DNA of 13,509 nucleotides, taken from Deinococcus sp. (GTDB taxonomy: Bacteria; Deinococcota; Deinococci; Deinococcales; Deinococcaceae). Under the pieces are notes generated by a model, which ran no database searches, was not told where the DNA came from, and saw only the letters and a program-made list of their open reading frames with translations. Of the stretch, positions 1-7,192 are shown in pieces. Each line of letters begins with the position of its first letter. The stretch's first letter is position 1. The DNA is taken from NCBI GenBank assembly GCA_025351205.1, contig JANXWI010000482.1, positions 1-13,509 on the forward strand, written 5' to 3'. The translations under genes and the position numbers were made by a program.

Positions 1-48
1 CGCCCCCTCTGCATGTTCTGAACGTTCCGGAACGGGGGGCGGGTTTTT
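1..48 (+). terminator. Rho-independent terminator of an upstream gene
   Basis: CGCCCCC at 1-7 pairs perfectly with GGGGGCG at 35-41, and a run of five T follows at 44-48. The 27-nt loop contains two smaller palindromes, GTTCTGAAC (15-23) and GTTCCGGAAC (24-33), which could extend or remodel the hairpin. It lies before malF and would end a plus-strand gene outside the window. A binding-protein gene (malE) is the natural guess from family gene order, but it cannot be seen. The stem may begin before position 1. Confidence 0.62.
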
Positions 49-56
49 CTTACCTG

Positions 57-86
57 ATTGCCAGCGTCTGTATTGCCAGCGTCTGT
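57..86. repeat. Perfect 15-bp tandem duplication before malF
   Basis: The unit ATTGCCAGCGTCTGT occurs twice with no gap, at 57-71 and 72-86. It sits between the terminator at 1-48 and the malF start at 214, so it lies in the likely promoter or leader region of the malFG operon. No convincing -35/-10 pair could be assigned nearby. The duplication could be a duplicated regulator site or simple replication slippage. Confidence 0.9.
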
Positions 87-213
87 GCAGGCTGGACAGT
101 CGCCTCCGACCTACGCATCTGTCAAAATGAAGGTCTCATTAACCCCGCGTCGCCTACCCAGGCCGTCCAGTCGCTGTACGCCCTCGCCCCCTCCCCCCGC
201 CTGAGGTTTCGCC

Positions 214-1617
214 TTGACTGCTGCCCGCCCGCTCCACCTGCCCGCCCGCCCCGCTCCCGAGGGCACGCGCGCCCTGCTGAGCACCCTGGGGCTGCTGCTG
301 CTGGCCCTGAGTCTCAGCGCGGCGCTGGCCTGGGGGGCGGCCCGCCTGACCCCGCAGGGGCCGCCTTACCTGCTGCTGGTGTATTTTGGTGCGGCGCTGA
401 TTCCGCTGCTGTACCTGCTGAGCCGCCGCTTTCCGGGGCTGGGCAACTGGATGTACCTGATGCCCGCGCTGGTGTTTCTGCTGGCCTTCACGGTGTTTCC
501 CATCGTATTGACGGTGAACTTTGCCTTCAGCAACTACAGCTCGCTCAACTCCGGGTCACCGGACTCGGCGCGGCGCATGCCCGTCGCGGCGCTGGACGCC
601 GACAGGCTGGGGCTGCGGCTGGAGCGCTTCGCCATTTTGCAGAGCAGTCTGGCAGCCAGCCTGTCGTGCCGCCTTCCCAGCTGTGTCGGAGAGACTGTGG
701 CGCTGCTCGACGACGCGGGCGGCACGCCCCTGATCCGGACGGTTTCGTCGAGCGCCGGGCAGGCGGTGCGGTTCTCCCAGCCGGTTCCGGCCACCTTCAG
801 GGCGCAAGACCTGACCCGCATCAACGCGGTGGGGTACCTCGGCCTGGCAAACTTTCAGGAGATCGTGGGCAAGGCGGGCGTGCAGCTGCTGCCGGTGCTG
901 GCCTGGAACCTGATGTTCGCGTTCACCACTGTGCTGATCAACCTGTTCGCGGGCCTGTTCCTGGGACTGCTGCTCAGCAACAAGGCCATCCGGGGCCGGG
1001 GCATCTACCGCACCCTGCTCATTCTGCCCTGGGCGGTGCCCACCGTGATCAGCGTGCAGATGTGGGCGGCGCTGCTCAACCAGAATTTCGGCGTGGTCAA
1101 CCGTATTCTCGGGCTGCTGGGCAGCTATCCCGTTCCCTGGCTGAGCGACCCGCTGTGGGCCAAGGTCGCCATCGTGGGCATCAACCTGTGGCTGGGCTTT
1201 CCCTTCATGATGACCGCCACCCTCTCGGCGCTCGCCACCATCTCCGAAGATTTGTACGAGGCCGCCGAGATTGACGGGGCCAGCCGCGCGCAGCAGATCA
1301 GGTTCATCACGCTGCCCAACCTGCGCACCGCCCTGACGCCGGTGCTGCTCTCGGGTTTCGCCTTCAACTTCAACAACTTCGGCATCATCTATCTGCTGTT
1401 CACGGGCATCACCGCGCCGCCGCTGGAACCGGCCACCGCCACGGCCTCGTCGGTGTCGCTGCTGATCAGCTGGGGCTACGAGACGGCGTTCGGCACCTCG
1501 GGCGGCTCCCAGTACGGGCTGGCGAGCGCCGTGGCGGTGCTGATCGCCGTGCTGACCATCGGCATCAGCGCCATCAATTTCCGGGTCGCCGGGGTGTTCA
1601 GGGAGGCCCAGCGGTGA
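214..1617 (+). CDS. malF: Maltose/maltodextrin ABC importer permease, MalF type
   Basis: This is one of two membrane subunits of an ABC importer that passes malto-oligosaccharides from a binding protein across the inner membrane. The 467-aa product has hydrophobic segments near residues 21-40, 51-70 and 80-103. An extracytoplasmic domain at about 104-222 follows, comparable in place to the P2 loop of E. coli MalF. A core permease bundle runs from about 223 to the end. The EAA signature that docks on the ATPase is visible as EAAEIDGAS at 349-357, followed by LPNL. C152 and C157 in the external domain could form a disulfide. The TTG start at 214 is chosen because TGAGG at 202-206 lies 7 nt upstream. 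The stop overlaps the malG start by 4 bp, indicating translational coupling. Family membership is clear; maltose as substrate is inferred from family and from the GH13 gene further along. Confidence 0.9.
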   Translation: MTAARPLHLPARPAPEGTRALLSTLGLLLLALSLSAALAWGAARLTPQGPPYLLLVYFGAALIPLLYLLSRRFPGLGNWMYLMPALVFLLAFTVFPIVLTVNFAFSNYSSLNSGSPDSARRMPVAALDADRLGLRLERFAILQSSLAASLSCRLPSCVGETVALLDDAGGTPLIRTVSSSAGQAVRFSQPVPATFRAQDLTRINAVGYLGLANFQEIVGKAGVQLLPVLAWNLMFAFTTVLINLFAGLFLGLLLSNKAIRGRGIYRTLLILPWAVPTVISVQMWAALLNQNFGVVNRILGLLGSYPVPWLSDPLWAKVAIVGINLWLGFPFMMTATLSALATISEDLYEAAEIDGASRAQQIRFITLPNLRTALTPVLLSGFAFNFNNFGIIYLLFTGITAPPLEPATATASSVSLLISWGYETAFGTSGGSQYGLASAVAVLIAVLTIGISAINFRVAGVFREAQR

Positions 1618-2966
1618 AGGCCGCCGGGACGCCCACCCTGCTTCCCGGTGCGGGCTGGTGGCCGCGCGTCTGGCCCTGGCTGCTGGGGCTGGCCGCGCTG
1701 GTGTTCGTGCTCTGGCTGGGCCGGGAACTGGGGTCGCGGGTCCAGCCGCGCGAGGCCTTCGGGCTGGTGCGCGTGGCCCACGGCGGCTGGGCCGGGCTGC
1801 TGGGCGTGCTGGCGCTGCTGGGCGTGCTGGCCCTGACCAGCGCCCTGACGGTATTCCTTGCCCGCAACACCACCGGCAGGCGGCGGGTGGGGTTCTGGGG
1901 CGTGTACAGCGTGCAGCTCACCCACCTGATCCTGTGCGCGGTGGTGCTGGCCGCCCTGTATCCGCTGATCTACATCGTGCTGGCGAGCTTCGACACCCGC
2001 AACTCGCTGTACGGCGTCAGCACCGTCCAGAGCGACAACCTGCTGCTGCGGGCCAGGATCATCCCCGACATGTCGCAGTACGGCCTGGGCAATTACCGCC
2101 GCCTTGTAGAGGGCGTGACGATCCCCCTCTGGCAGTGGGCGCTGCTGGGCGTCGGCGCGCTGGGCCTGCTGGGGGCAGCGTTCAGTTCGCTGGGGTCCAG
2201 AATGCGCCCGGCAGTCTCAGGCTTACCTCTGGCCGTCTGGGGGCAGCGGGTGTTCCTGGGGGCGCTGGCGCTGTGGCTGGTGCTCCTCTCGGGCAGCCAG
2301 TTCACCGGCTCGGGTACCGAGACCAAATTCCTGCTGCACGTCCGCAACACCATGCTGGTGTCGGGCATGACCGGGCTGCTGGGCATCCTGCTCTCGACCA
2401 CCGCCGGCTACGCCATGGCCCGGCTGCGCTTTCCGGGACGCTTCGGCACGCTGCTGTTCTTCATCTTCGTGCAGATGTTTCCCGGCTTTCTGGGGCTGGT
2501 CGCCACCTATTACCTGCTGTACACCCTGGGGCTGCTGGGCACCTTCACCGGGCTGGTGCTGGCGTATTCTGGCGGCGCGATTGCCTTCAACACCTGGATC
2601 TACAAGGGCTACGTCGAGAGCCTGCCCGCCTCGCTGGAGGAGGCCGCCCTGGTGGACGGCGCGACCCGCTGGGGAGCCTTCTGGCGCATCGTGCTGCCGC
2701 TCTCGGGGCCGGTGCTGGTGTTCGTGTTCGTCAACCAGTTCATCGGCACCTACGCTGAATTCCTGATCAGCAACCTGGTGCTGACCGGGGTGGACCACTG
2801 GACGGTGGGCATGAGTCTGCGCAACTTCGTGAACGGGGCGTTTTCCACCAAGTGGGGCGTGTTCGCGGCGGCCAGCATCGTGGGCGCGCTGCCCATCGTG
2901 CTGCTGTTCTACCTGTTCCAGCGCTTTTTTACCGGCGGCATGACGGCGGGCGGCGTGAAAGAATGA
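1614..2966 (+). CDS. malG: Maltose/maltodextrin ABC importer permease, MalG type, enlarged
   Basis: This is the partner permease of MalF in the same importer. The EAA signature is EAALVDGA at 343-350, followed by a typical LPLSGP stretch, and the C-terminal part (about 240-450) is an ordinary MalG core. The protein is 450 aa, well above the roughly 300 aa of E. coli MalG. The excess comes from two predicted membrane segments before the usual first helix (about 20-37 and 60-83) and two more hydrophobic segments (about 172-190 and 212-226) inserted before the core. The GTG start at 1614 shares the GTGA overlap with the malF stop. Gene order malF-malG supports the name. The ATPase (MalK/MsmX type) and the binding protein are absent from the window and must be encoded elsewhere. 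Confidence 0.88.
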   Translation: MKAAGTPTLLPGAGWWPRVWPWLLGLAALVFVLWLGRELGSRVQPREAFGLVRVAHGGWAGLLGVLALLGVLALTSALTVFLARNTTGRRRVGFWGVYSVQLTHLILCAVVLAALYPLIYIVLASFDTRNSLYGVSTVQSDNLLLRARIIPDMSQYGLGNYRRLVEGVTIPLWQWALLGVGALGLLGAAFSSLGSRMRPAVSGLPLAVWGQRVFLGALALWLVLLSGSQFTGSGTETKFLLHVRNTMLVSGMTGLLGILLSTTAGYAMARLRFPGRFGTLLFFIFVQMFPGFLGLVATYYLLYTLGLLGTFTGLVLAYSGGAIAFNTWIYKGYVESLPASLEEAALVDGATRWGAFWRIVLPLSGPVLVFVFVNQFIGTYAEFLISNLVLTGVDHWTVGMSLRNFVNGAFSTKWGVFAAASIVGALPIVLLFYLFQRFFTGGMTAGGVKE

Positions 2967-3020
2967 CCCCGGGGCTGGCCAGATCAGATGTAAACCAGAC
3001 GAGACACAGGCGGTGAACCC

Positions 3021-3908
3021 ATGTCAACCACCAGCGGCGAAGCGTCCGAACCGCTGCTCACCATCGGCAAGTTTTCAATCCTGGTGGGGCTGTCGGCCAG
3101 GATGCTGCGCTTCTACGAGCTTCAGCGCCTGCTGACGCCGACGAGGACCGATCCGCAGTCGAACTACCGCTATTACCACCCCGACCAGTTCACGCGGGCG
3201 GTGTACATCCGGCTGCTGCGAAACCTCGACATGCCGCTCAAGGACATCCGGCGCTTTCTGGACGAGGCCGACGTGCAGGCGGCGGTGGCCCAGCTGGCCG
3301 AGCACCGCGAGCGCATCGCGGAGAAGATCGTGGTGTACGAGCGCAGCCTGGCCGTGCTGCGCGGCATGGAAACCCGCCCCGGGCAGCTCTATCCGGTGCA
3401 GCAGGTGACCTTGCAGGCCCAGCCAGCTCTCTGTCTGCGCTTCAGTCTGCCCATCTACCGCAAAGACCAGACGCGCACCTTCGCCCTGGGAAAGCTGCGC
3501 GAGGAGCTGGTGCGGCTGGGCCTGGACGCGGCTGGGCCGTGTTTTTCGAGCACCGAGTTGCCCAGGGCGCTCAGTCCGCTGGAGGCCTCACGGCTGGAAT
3601 TGCAGGGCGACCCCTTCGAGGAGCGCCTGCACGTGTTCGGGGTGCCACTGGCGCAGGCCACCGAGCCACCGCCGGGCTTCGAGCTGTGCTGGACCCGGGC
3701 CAGGCAGGCGCTGTCCACCCTGAACGTGGGAGGCTTCGAGCCGATTCACCTGGCCTTGCAGGCGATGTTTCTTCACGCCTCGGAAGCTGGCCTGAGCCTC
3801 AGCACCCAGTACCGCGAGGTGTACTGGACCAGTCCGCTCGACACGCCCCGCAAGGAACACTACCGCACCGAGGTGCAGATGACGATAGCCGATATGGCCT
3901 TCGCCTGA
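3021..3908 (+). CDS. MerR-family transcriptional regulator with GyrI-like effector domain
   Basis: This is a DNA-binding regulator of the BltR/BmrR/TipA-like branch of the MerR family. Residues 12-80 form the winged helix-turn-helix, with landmarks LTIGKFSILVGLSARMLRFY, NYRYY and a helix ending KDIRRFL. Residues about 82-118 would be the dimerisation coiled coil. Residues about 125-292 match the GyrI-like small-molecule domain, which ends in the typical TEVQMTIA strand. The 295-aa length fits this architecture. The gene starts 54 bp after malG on the same strand and no obvious terminator lies between, so cotranscription with malFG is possible. The ATG at 3021 has only a weak ribosome binding site (AGG at about 3008). 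Ligand and targets are unknown. In this family, bulky drugs or lipophilic cations are common ligands. Confidence 0.85.
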   Translation: MSTTSGEASEPLLTIGKFSILVGLSARMLRFYELQRLLTPTRTDPQSNYRYYHPDQFTRAVYIRLLRNLDMPLKDIRRFLDEADVQAAVAQLAEHRERIAEKIVVYERSLAVLRGMETRPGQLYPVQQVTLQAQPALCLRFSLPIYRKDQTRTFALGKLREELVRLGLDAAGPCFSSTELPRALSPLEASRLELQGDPFEERLHVFGVPLAQATEPPPGFELCWTRARQALSTLNVGGFEPIHLALQAMFLHASEAGLSLSTQYREVYWTSPLDTPRKEHYRTEVQMTIADMAFA

Positions 3909-3925
3909 GGGGTGTTCCGTGATGA

Positions 3926-4297
3926 TTACAGCGGGACCATCCATTGCCGCCCGGCGAAGACCGTCAGGGAGAGCAGGCCGAACACCAGCGCCGGGGTAAA
4001 GCTCTGGCGCAACCGCAGGTGGGTGAAGACGGCCCCAGCCATCAACAGAGCCAGGCCAAGACCGGCCAGCGGCACCAAGCCCGGCAGAATGCCGATCAGG
4101 GCGGGCAGCAGCAGGCCGGCGGCTCCGGCGATTTCGGCCAGGCCGATCAGCCAGATGGTGTTCTGGCTCGCCGGCTTGCTCCAGCTCATGGCCGGATCGT
4201 TATACAGCTGTGTTTTCGAGCGCACAAAGAGCATCAGGCCAGCGGAGAAAAATACGGCGGCCAGCACGCCTTGTACAATCCAGAGAGCTATGTTCAT
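3926..4297 (-). CDS. DoxX-like four-helix membrane protein
   Basis: This is a small integral membrane protein of the DoxX/DoxX-like superfamily. The 123-aa product has four hydrophobic segments, at about 4-26, 48-66, 73-93 and 101-116. Helix 1 carries FFSAG, helix 2 has the family-like LIGLAEIAGAAGLLLP stretch, and an HLRLRQ motif follows helix 3. The ATG at 4297 is preferred over a GTG 6 codons earlier because a perfect AGGAGG (4304-4309) lies 6 nt upstream. The gene is 74 bp downstream of the molybdopterin subunit on the same strand and is probably the last gene of that operon. It converges with the MerR gene, with 17 bp between stops. DoxX proteins are linked in the literature to quinone-dependent or sulfur/thiol redox work, but the exact role of this one is unknown. 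Confidence 0.78.
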   Translation of the reverse strand: MNIALWIVQGVLAAVFFSAGLMLFVRSKTQLYNDPAMSWSKPASQNTIWLIGLAEIAGAAGLLLPALIGILPGLVPLAGLGLALLMAGAVFTHLRLRQSFTPALVFGLLSLTVFAGRQWMVPL

Positions 4298-4371
4298 ACG
4301 GAGCCTCCTGTACACGATACTTTCCGTAAAAAACGAGATTCACATGGGTCAAGTCCATCCCGCGTCCCTCG

Positions 4372-6570
4372 TCAGACGCCTTGAAGGTCAAAGGGCAGGG
4401 ACCGCAGCCGTTGCCCGGTCAGCGCGAAGATGGCGTTGCCGACTGAGGCGGCCACCGGCCCGATCACGGGTTCACCCATCCCGAAGGGCACCTCACCGCT
4501 TTCGATCAGATGCACATCGATAGGCGGGGTATTTGCCATGTCAATAATCGGGTACGAATCGAAATTGGACTCGGTGACAAGCCCGTTCGTGACCGTCAGC
4601 CGCTCCAGCAGCGCTGAACTCAGGCCCATGACCACCGACCCCACCGCCTGCAACCGCGCTCCCGCCGGATTGACGACCAGGCCAGGGTCCACGGCGACGG
4701 TCACGCGCTCTACAAGGACGCGTCCGTCCTGTACCGACACCTCACTGACCACCGCGACCACCGTGTTCACGTCCGCGCAGCAGGCCAGGCCAAGAGCCAG
4801 CCCGGGCGTGCGAGAACGGGTCCAGCCGGATTCGTCGGTGGCCGTCAGTAGTGCTTGCTTGAATCGTCTACCGAGCGCGCTTCGGGGCAGATGCCGCAGC
4901 CGGAATTCGAGGGGGTCGAGCCTGGCCTGCTGCGCCAGTTCATCCATAAAGCTTTCCAGCGCGAAGATGTTTGCCAGACTGCCCAGGCCCCGCCAGGGAC
5001 CGGTGGGAATCGGCAGTTTCAATCGGTGGTTGACCACCGTGTACGCTTGGAAGTGGTACTCGGCGAACTGCCCGATCAGCACGCCAGGATCGAAGCCGAG
5101 CGCTTTGATGGTGGCGTCGCCGCCAGGCGGCGGCTGCACGCCGAAGATGACGTCACCGCTGACGGTGTGCTGCTCCAGAGCCAGCACCTGACCATGTTCG
5201 AGTCGCGCCCGAAATCTGGTGTGCGTGGGTGGACGGTAGAAAGCATGTTGCAGATCGTCCTCGCGGGTCCAGCCGACGTGGACCGGCGTGCCGGTGGCGC
5301 GTGAAAGCCGCGCGGCCTCCAGCGCGGCGTGCTGCGTGGTCTTGCGCCCGAATCCGCCGCCCAGATAGGTCGGATGGACGCGAATGCTTCGACCTGGAAA
5401 GGCGGCTTTGAGATCGCGCTCGACCTGCCCAGGCGACTGGGTTGAAACCCACACCTCGACCTCCGAGGCGGTGACGTTCGCCAGGGCGGCCAGCGGCTCC
5501 AGATGGGCGTGCGCGGCCAGAGGCGTGTGGTACGAGGCTTCAATGACGCCTGGAGCGGCCAGGACGCGGGCGGTGTCGCCCCTTCGGCGCAGCACCGCGC
5601 CGCCCGAGCGTGAGGCACTCAGCGCGTGCTCGAGTTCGCTTTGCGACAGGGTGGTGCCGCCTTCCCAGGTCAGGTTGAGGGCGGTGATTGCCGCGTTGGC
5701 CTGGGTCCGTGTGGTGGCCGCCAGGCCGACGAAGCCGGCTTTCAGATCGGCCACCACCGCGATCACGCCGGGCTGCTTCTGCGCCCGGTCCGTCACTGCC
5801 CTCACCAGCCGGGCGCCGTAGCGGGGTGGACGGGCCACCGCGCCGTAGAGCATGCCGCCCAGGCGGGCGCTGTACCCGTAGACGGCGGTACCGGTCAGCT
5901 TGGCACGGGCATCGACACGCGGATAGCTCTGTCCGACATGCCGGAACTCGGCACGCGGTTTGAGCGCAGGTGTCTTCGGCACTTTCCACACGCCGCGCTT
6001 GGCCGCGATCACCTCACCGAAGCTGAGCGTAGGCACAGTGAATCCCAGGCCCATGAAGCGCCCAGCCTTTGCCACGACGTCGCGGGAAGCCAGACCGAAC
6101 TGCGTTGCCGCTTCCAGCCGCAGCATCTCGCGCAGGGTGGCTGCTGCCTGGCGCACCGTCACATACAGCGTGTGGGTGCTCGAACTGCCGTAGGTGAACA
6201 TCGCGTTGGCGCTGAAGCCGTGCCGACTGTGGGCCTGCACCACCTTCAGGTCGCCCGGTTCCAGACCCAGCTCTTCGGCTGCGAGCTGGGCGACCACCGT
6301 GTGGATTCCCTGCCCCATCTCCACCTTCGGCACGTACACCGTAACCACCCCGGAGGCGAGCACCTCGAACCACAGCCCTGGCTTGTTTGGCGGCCTTGCC
6401 GCGCTGGGACCGTGTTTGAAGACTGCGTCGGCCAGGAGTGGTCGTGCATAAGCCCGCAACCATCCAGCACCCAGCATCAGGGTGCCCGCGCTGCCTGCGG
6501 CGACGAACATCCGGCGAGCGCTCACCTTCGGACTGGCTTTTCCTGACGAGAGCCGCAGCCTGCTCTTCAC
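4372..6570 (-). CDS. Molybdopterin-binding large subunit of an IorAB-type molybdenum hydroxylase (xanthine dehydrogenase family)
   Basis: This is the catalytic subunit of a two-component molybdenum hydroxylase that hydroxylates an aldehyde or N-heterocycle using water. Residues 16-42 look like a Tat signal or anchor: twin arginines in SARRMFV, then a hydrophobic alanine/glycine-rich stretch, so the complex is probably exported folded. Moco-binding landmarks are GQG at 87-89, HAHLEPLAA near 353-362 and GGGFGRK at 404-410. The C-terminal GMGEP at 697-701 contains the expected catalytic glutamate, E700, followed by NAIFALTGQRLRSLPF. The 732-aa length and lack of a FAD subunit in the operon match isoquinoline 1-oxidoreductase beta subunits (IorB). 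The GTG start at 6570 overlaps the stop of the [2Fe-2S] subunit by 4 bp. The substrate cannot be assigned. No XdhC or MobA-like maturation factor is nearby. Confidence 0.88.
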   Translation of the reverse strand: MKSRLRLSSGKASPKVSARRMFVAAGSAGTLMLGAGWLRAYARPLLADAVFKHGPSAARPPNKPGLWFEVLASGVVTVYVPKVEMGQGIHTVVAQLAAEELGLEPGDLKVVQAHSRHGFSANAMFTYGSSSTHTLYVTVRQAAATLREMLRLEAATQFGLASRDVVAKAGRFMGLGFTVPTLSFGEVIAAKRGVWKVPKTPALKPRAEFRHVGQSYPRVDARAKLTGTAVYGYSARLGGMLYGAVARPPRYGARLVRAVTDRAQKQPGVIAVVADLKAGFVGLAATTRTQANAAITALNLTWEGGTTLSQSELEHALSASRSGGAVLRRRGDTARVLAAPGVIEASYHTPLAAHAHLEPLAALANVTASEVEVWVSTQSPGQVERDLKAAFPGRSIRVHPTYLGGGFGRKTTQHAALEAARLSRATGTPVHVGWTREDDLQHAFYRPPTHTRFRARLEHGQVLALEQHTVSGDVIFGVQPPPGGDATIKALGFDPGVLIGQFAEYHFQAYTVVNHRLKLPIPTGPWRGLGSLANIFALESFMDELAQQARLDPLEFRLRHLPRSALGRRFKQALLTATDESGWTRSRTPGLALGLACCADVNTVVAVVSEVSVQDGRVLVERVTVAVDPGLVVNPAGARLQAVGSVVMGLSSALLERLTVTNGLVTESNFDSYPIIDMANTPPIDVHLIESGEVPFGMGEPVIGPVAASVGNAIFALTGQRLRSLPFDLQGV

Positions 6571-7040
6571 GGCTGCTCACGGGCCAGTTCGGCGGCGCGG
6601 GCCACCACCGCGCGAACCGTATTGTAGCCGCCGCAGCGGCACAGGTTTTCGCCCGCCGCCGCGCCGATCTCCTCGGCGCTGGGGTCCGGGTTGCGCTCCA
6701 GCAGGGCCACCGCGCTCATGACGTGTCCAGGAATGCACCACATGCATTGCAAAGGCCGTTCCAGAAAGGCCTGCTGCACCGGGTGCAGCTCATCTGGACC
6801 CCGATGGCCCCGAGTAGCGACGCCCTCGATGGTCGTGATGGCTCTCCCAGCGACGCTGGCCGCTGGGGTAATGCAACTGTGGGTAACTACGCCGTCAACG
6901 AGGACCGAGCACGACCCGCACTTGCCCATGCCGCAACTGTAGTGGGTGCCGGTCAGCCCGAGTTCATCGTGCAGCACCCACAACAGTGCCTCATTTGCGT
7001 GCCTGACCTCGTATTCCCGGTCGTTTACGACGAGGCGCAC
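6567..7040 (-). CDS. [2Fe-2S] small subunit of the IorAB-type molybdenum hydroxylase
   Basis: This is the electron-transfer subunit, carrying two [2Fe-2S] clusters between the molybdenum centre and an external acceptor. With the start chosen here it is 157 aa. The N-terminal ferredoxin-like cluster is bound by C36, C41, C44 and C56 (SCGMGKCGSC then SC). The C-terminal helical cluster is bound by C99/C102 (QCMWC) and C134/C136 (LCRCGGY). The GTG at 7040 is chosen because GGAGGG (7045-7050) lies 4 nt upstream and the product then begins like the family (RLVVNDREYEV). A longer ATG start at 7094 would add 18 unrelated residues and run into the regulatory region. It is the first gene of the minus-strand operon and is translationally coupled to the large subunit. 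QCMWC departs from the usual QCGYC/QCGWC. Confidence 0.9.
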   Translation of the reverse strand: MRLVVNDREYEVRHANEALLWVLHDELGLTGTHYSCGMGKCGSCSVLVDGVVTHSCITPAASVAGRAITTIEGVATRGHRGPDELHPVQQAFLERPLQCMWCIPGHVMSAVALLERNPDPSAEEIGAAAGENLCRCGGYNTVRAVVARAAELAREQP

Positions 7041-7080
7041 GGCACCCTCCCATGATCCGAATGCTGAATATCCGACAGGT

Positions 7081-7192
7081 GTTGCAAAAAGCAATTACGT
7101 TGCATAACGCTCAGATGTCGCATACTGTGACGATATGCAACGAAGCTCTACCCGCGCACAACACCTCAGGAGCAGGTGTGGAATATGCAACG
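7081..7192. promoter_or_regulatory. Divergent regulatory region with repeated TetR-operator-like words
   Basis: This is the region between the divergent [2Fe-2S] and TetR genes. CGTTGCAT (7098-7105) is the exact reverse complement of ATGCAACG (7135-7142), with centres 37 bp apart. ATATGCAACG occurs at 7133-7142 and again at 7183-7192. TTGC-N5-GCAA (7082-7094) is a related small palindrome. A possible plus-strand promoter is TTGCAT (7100-7105), 17 bp, TACTGT (7123-7128). A possible minus-strand one is TTGCTT (7094-7089), 18 bp, TATTCA (7070-7065). Both are weak. Repeated words across a divergent promoter next to a TetR gene fit autoregulation and repression of the oxidoreductase operon, but binding is inferred. 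Confidence 0.55.

Noticed and set aside
4298..4371. A separate promoter for doxX, suggested by TTGACC on the minus strand in this AT-richer gap.
   Set aside because: No acceptable -10 lies at 16-18 bp from it, so read-through from the upstream gene is the simpler view.
5229..6546. Long open frames on the plus strand opposite the molybdopterin subunit, and similar ones opposite the amylase.
   Set aside because: They are antisense shadows of GC-rich coding DNA with arginine/proline/alanine-rich products, no domains and no ribosome binding sites.
7041..7094. A longer ATG start for the [2Fe-2S] subunit at 7094.
   Set aside because: The extra 18 residues do not resemble the family and overlap the promoter region, whereas the GTG at 7040 has GGAGGG just upstream.
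7052..7177. A longer TetR reading frame starting at 7052.
   Set aside because: It would translate through the operator words and overlap the divergent gene. The GTG at 7178 has a good ribosome binding site and gives a normal TetR length.
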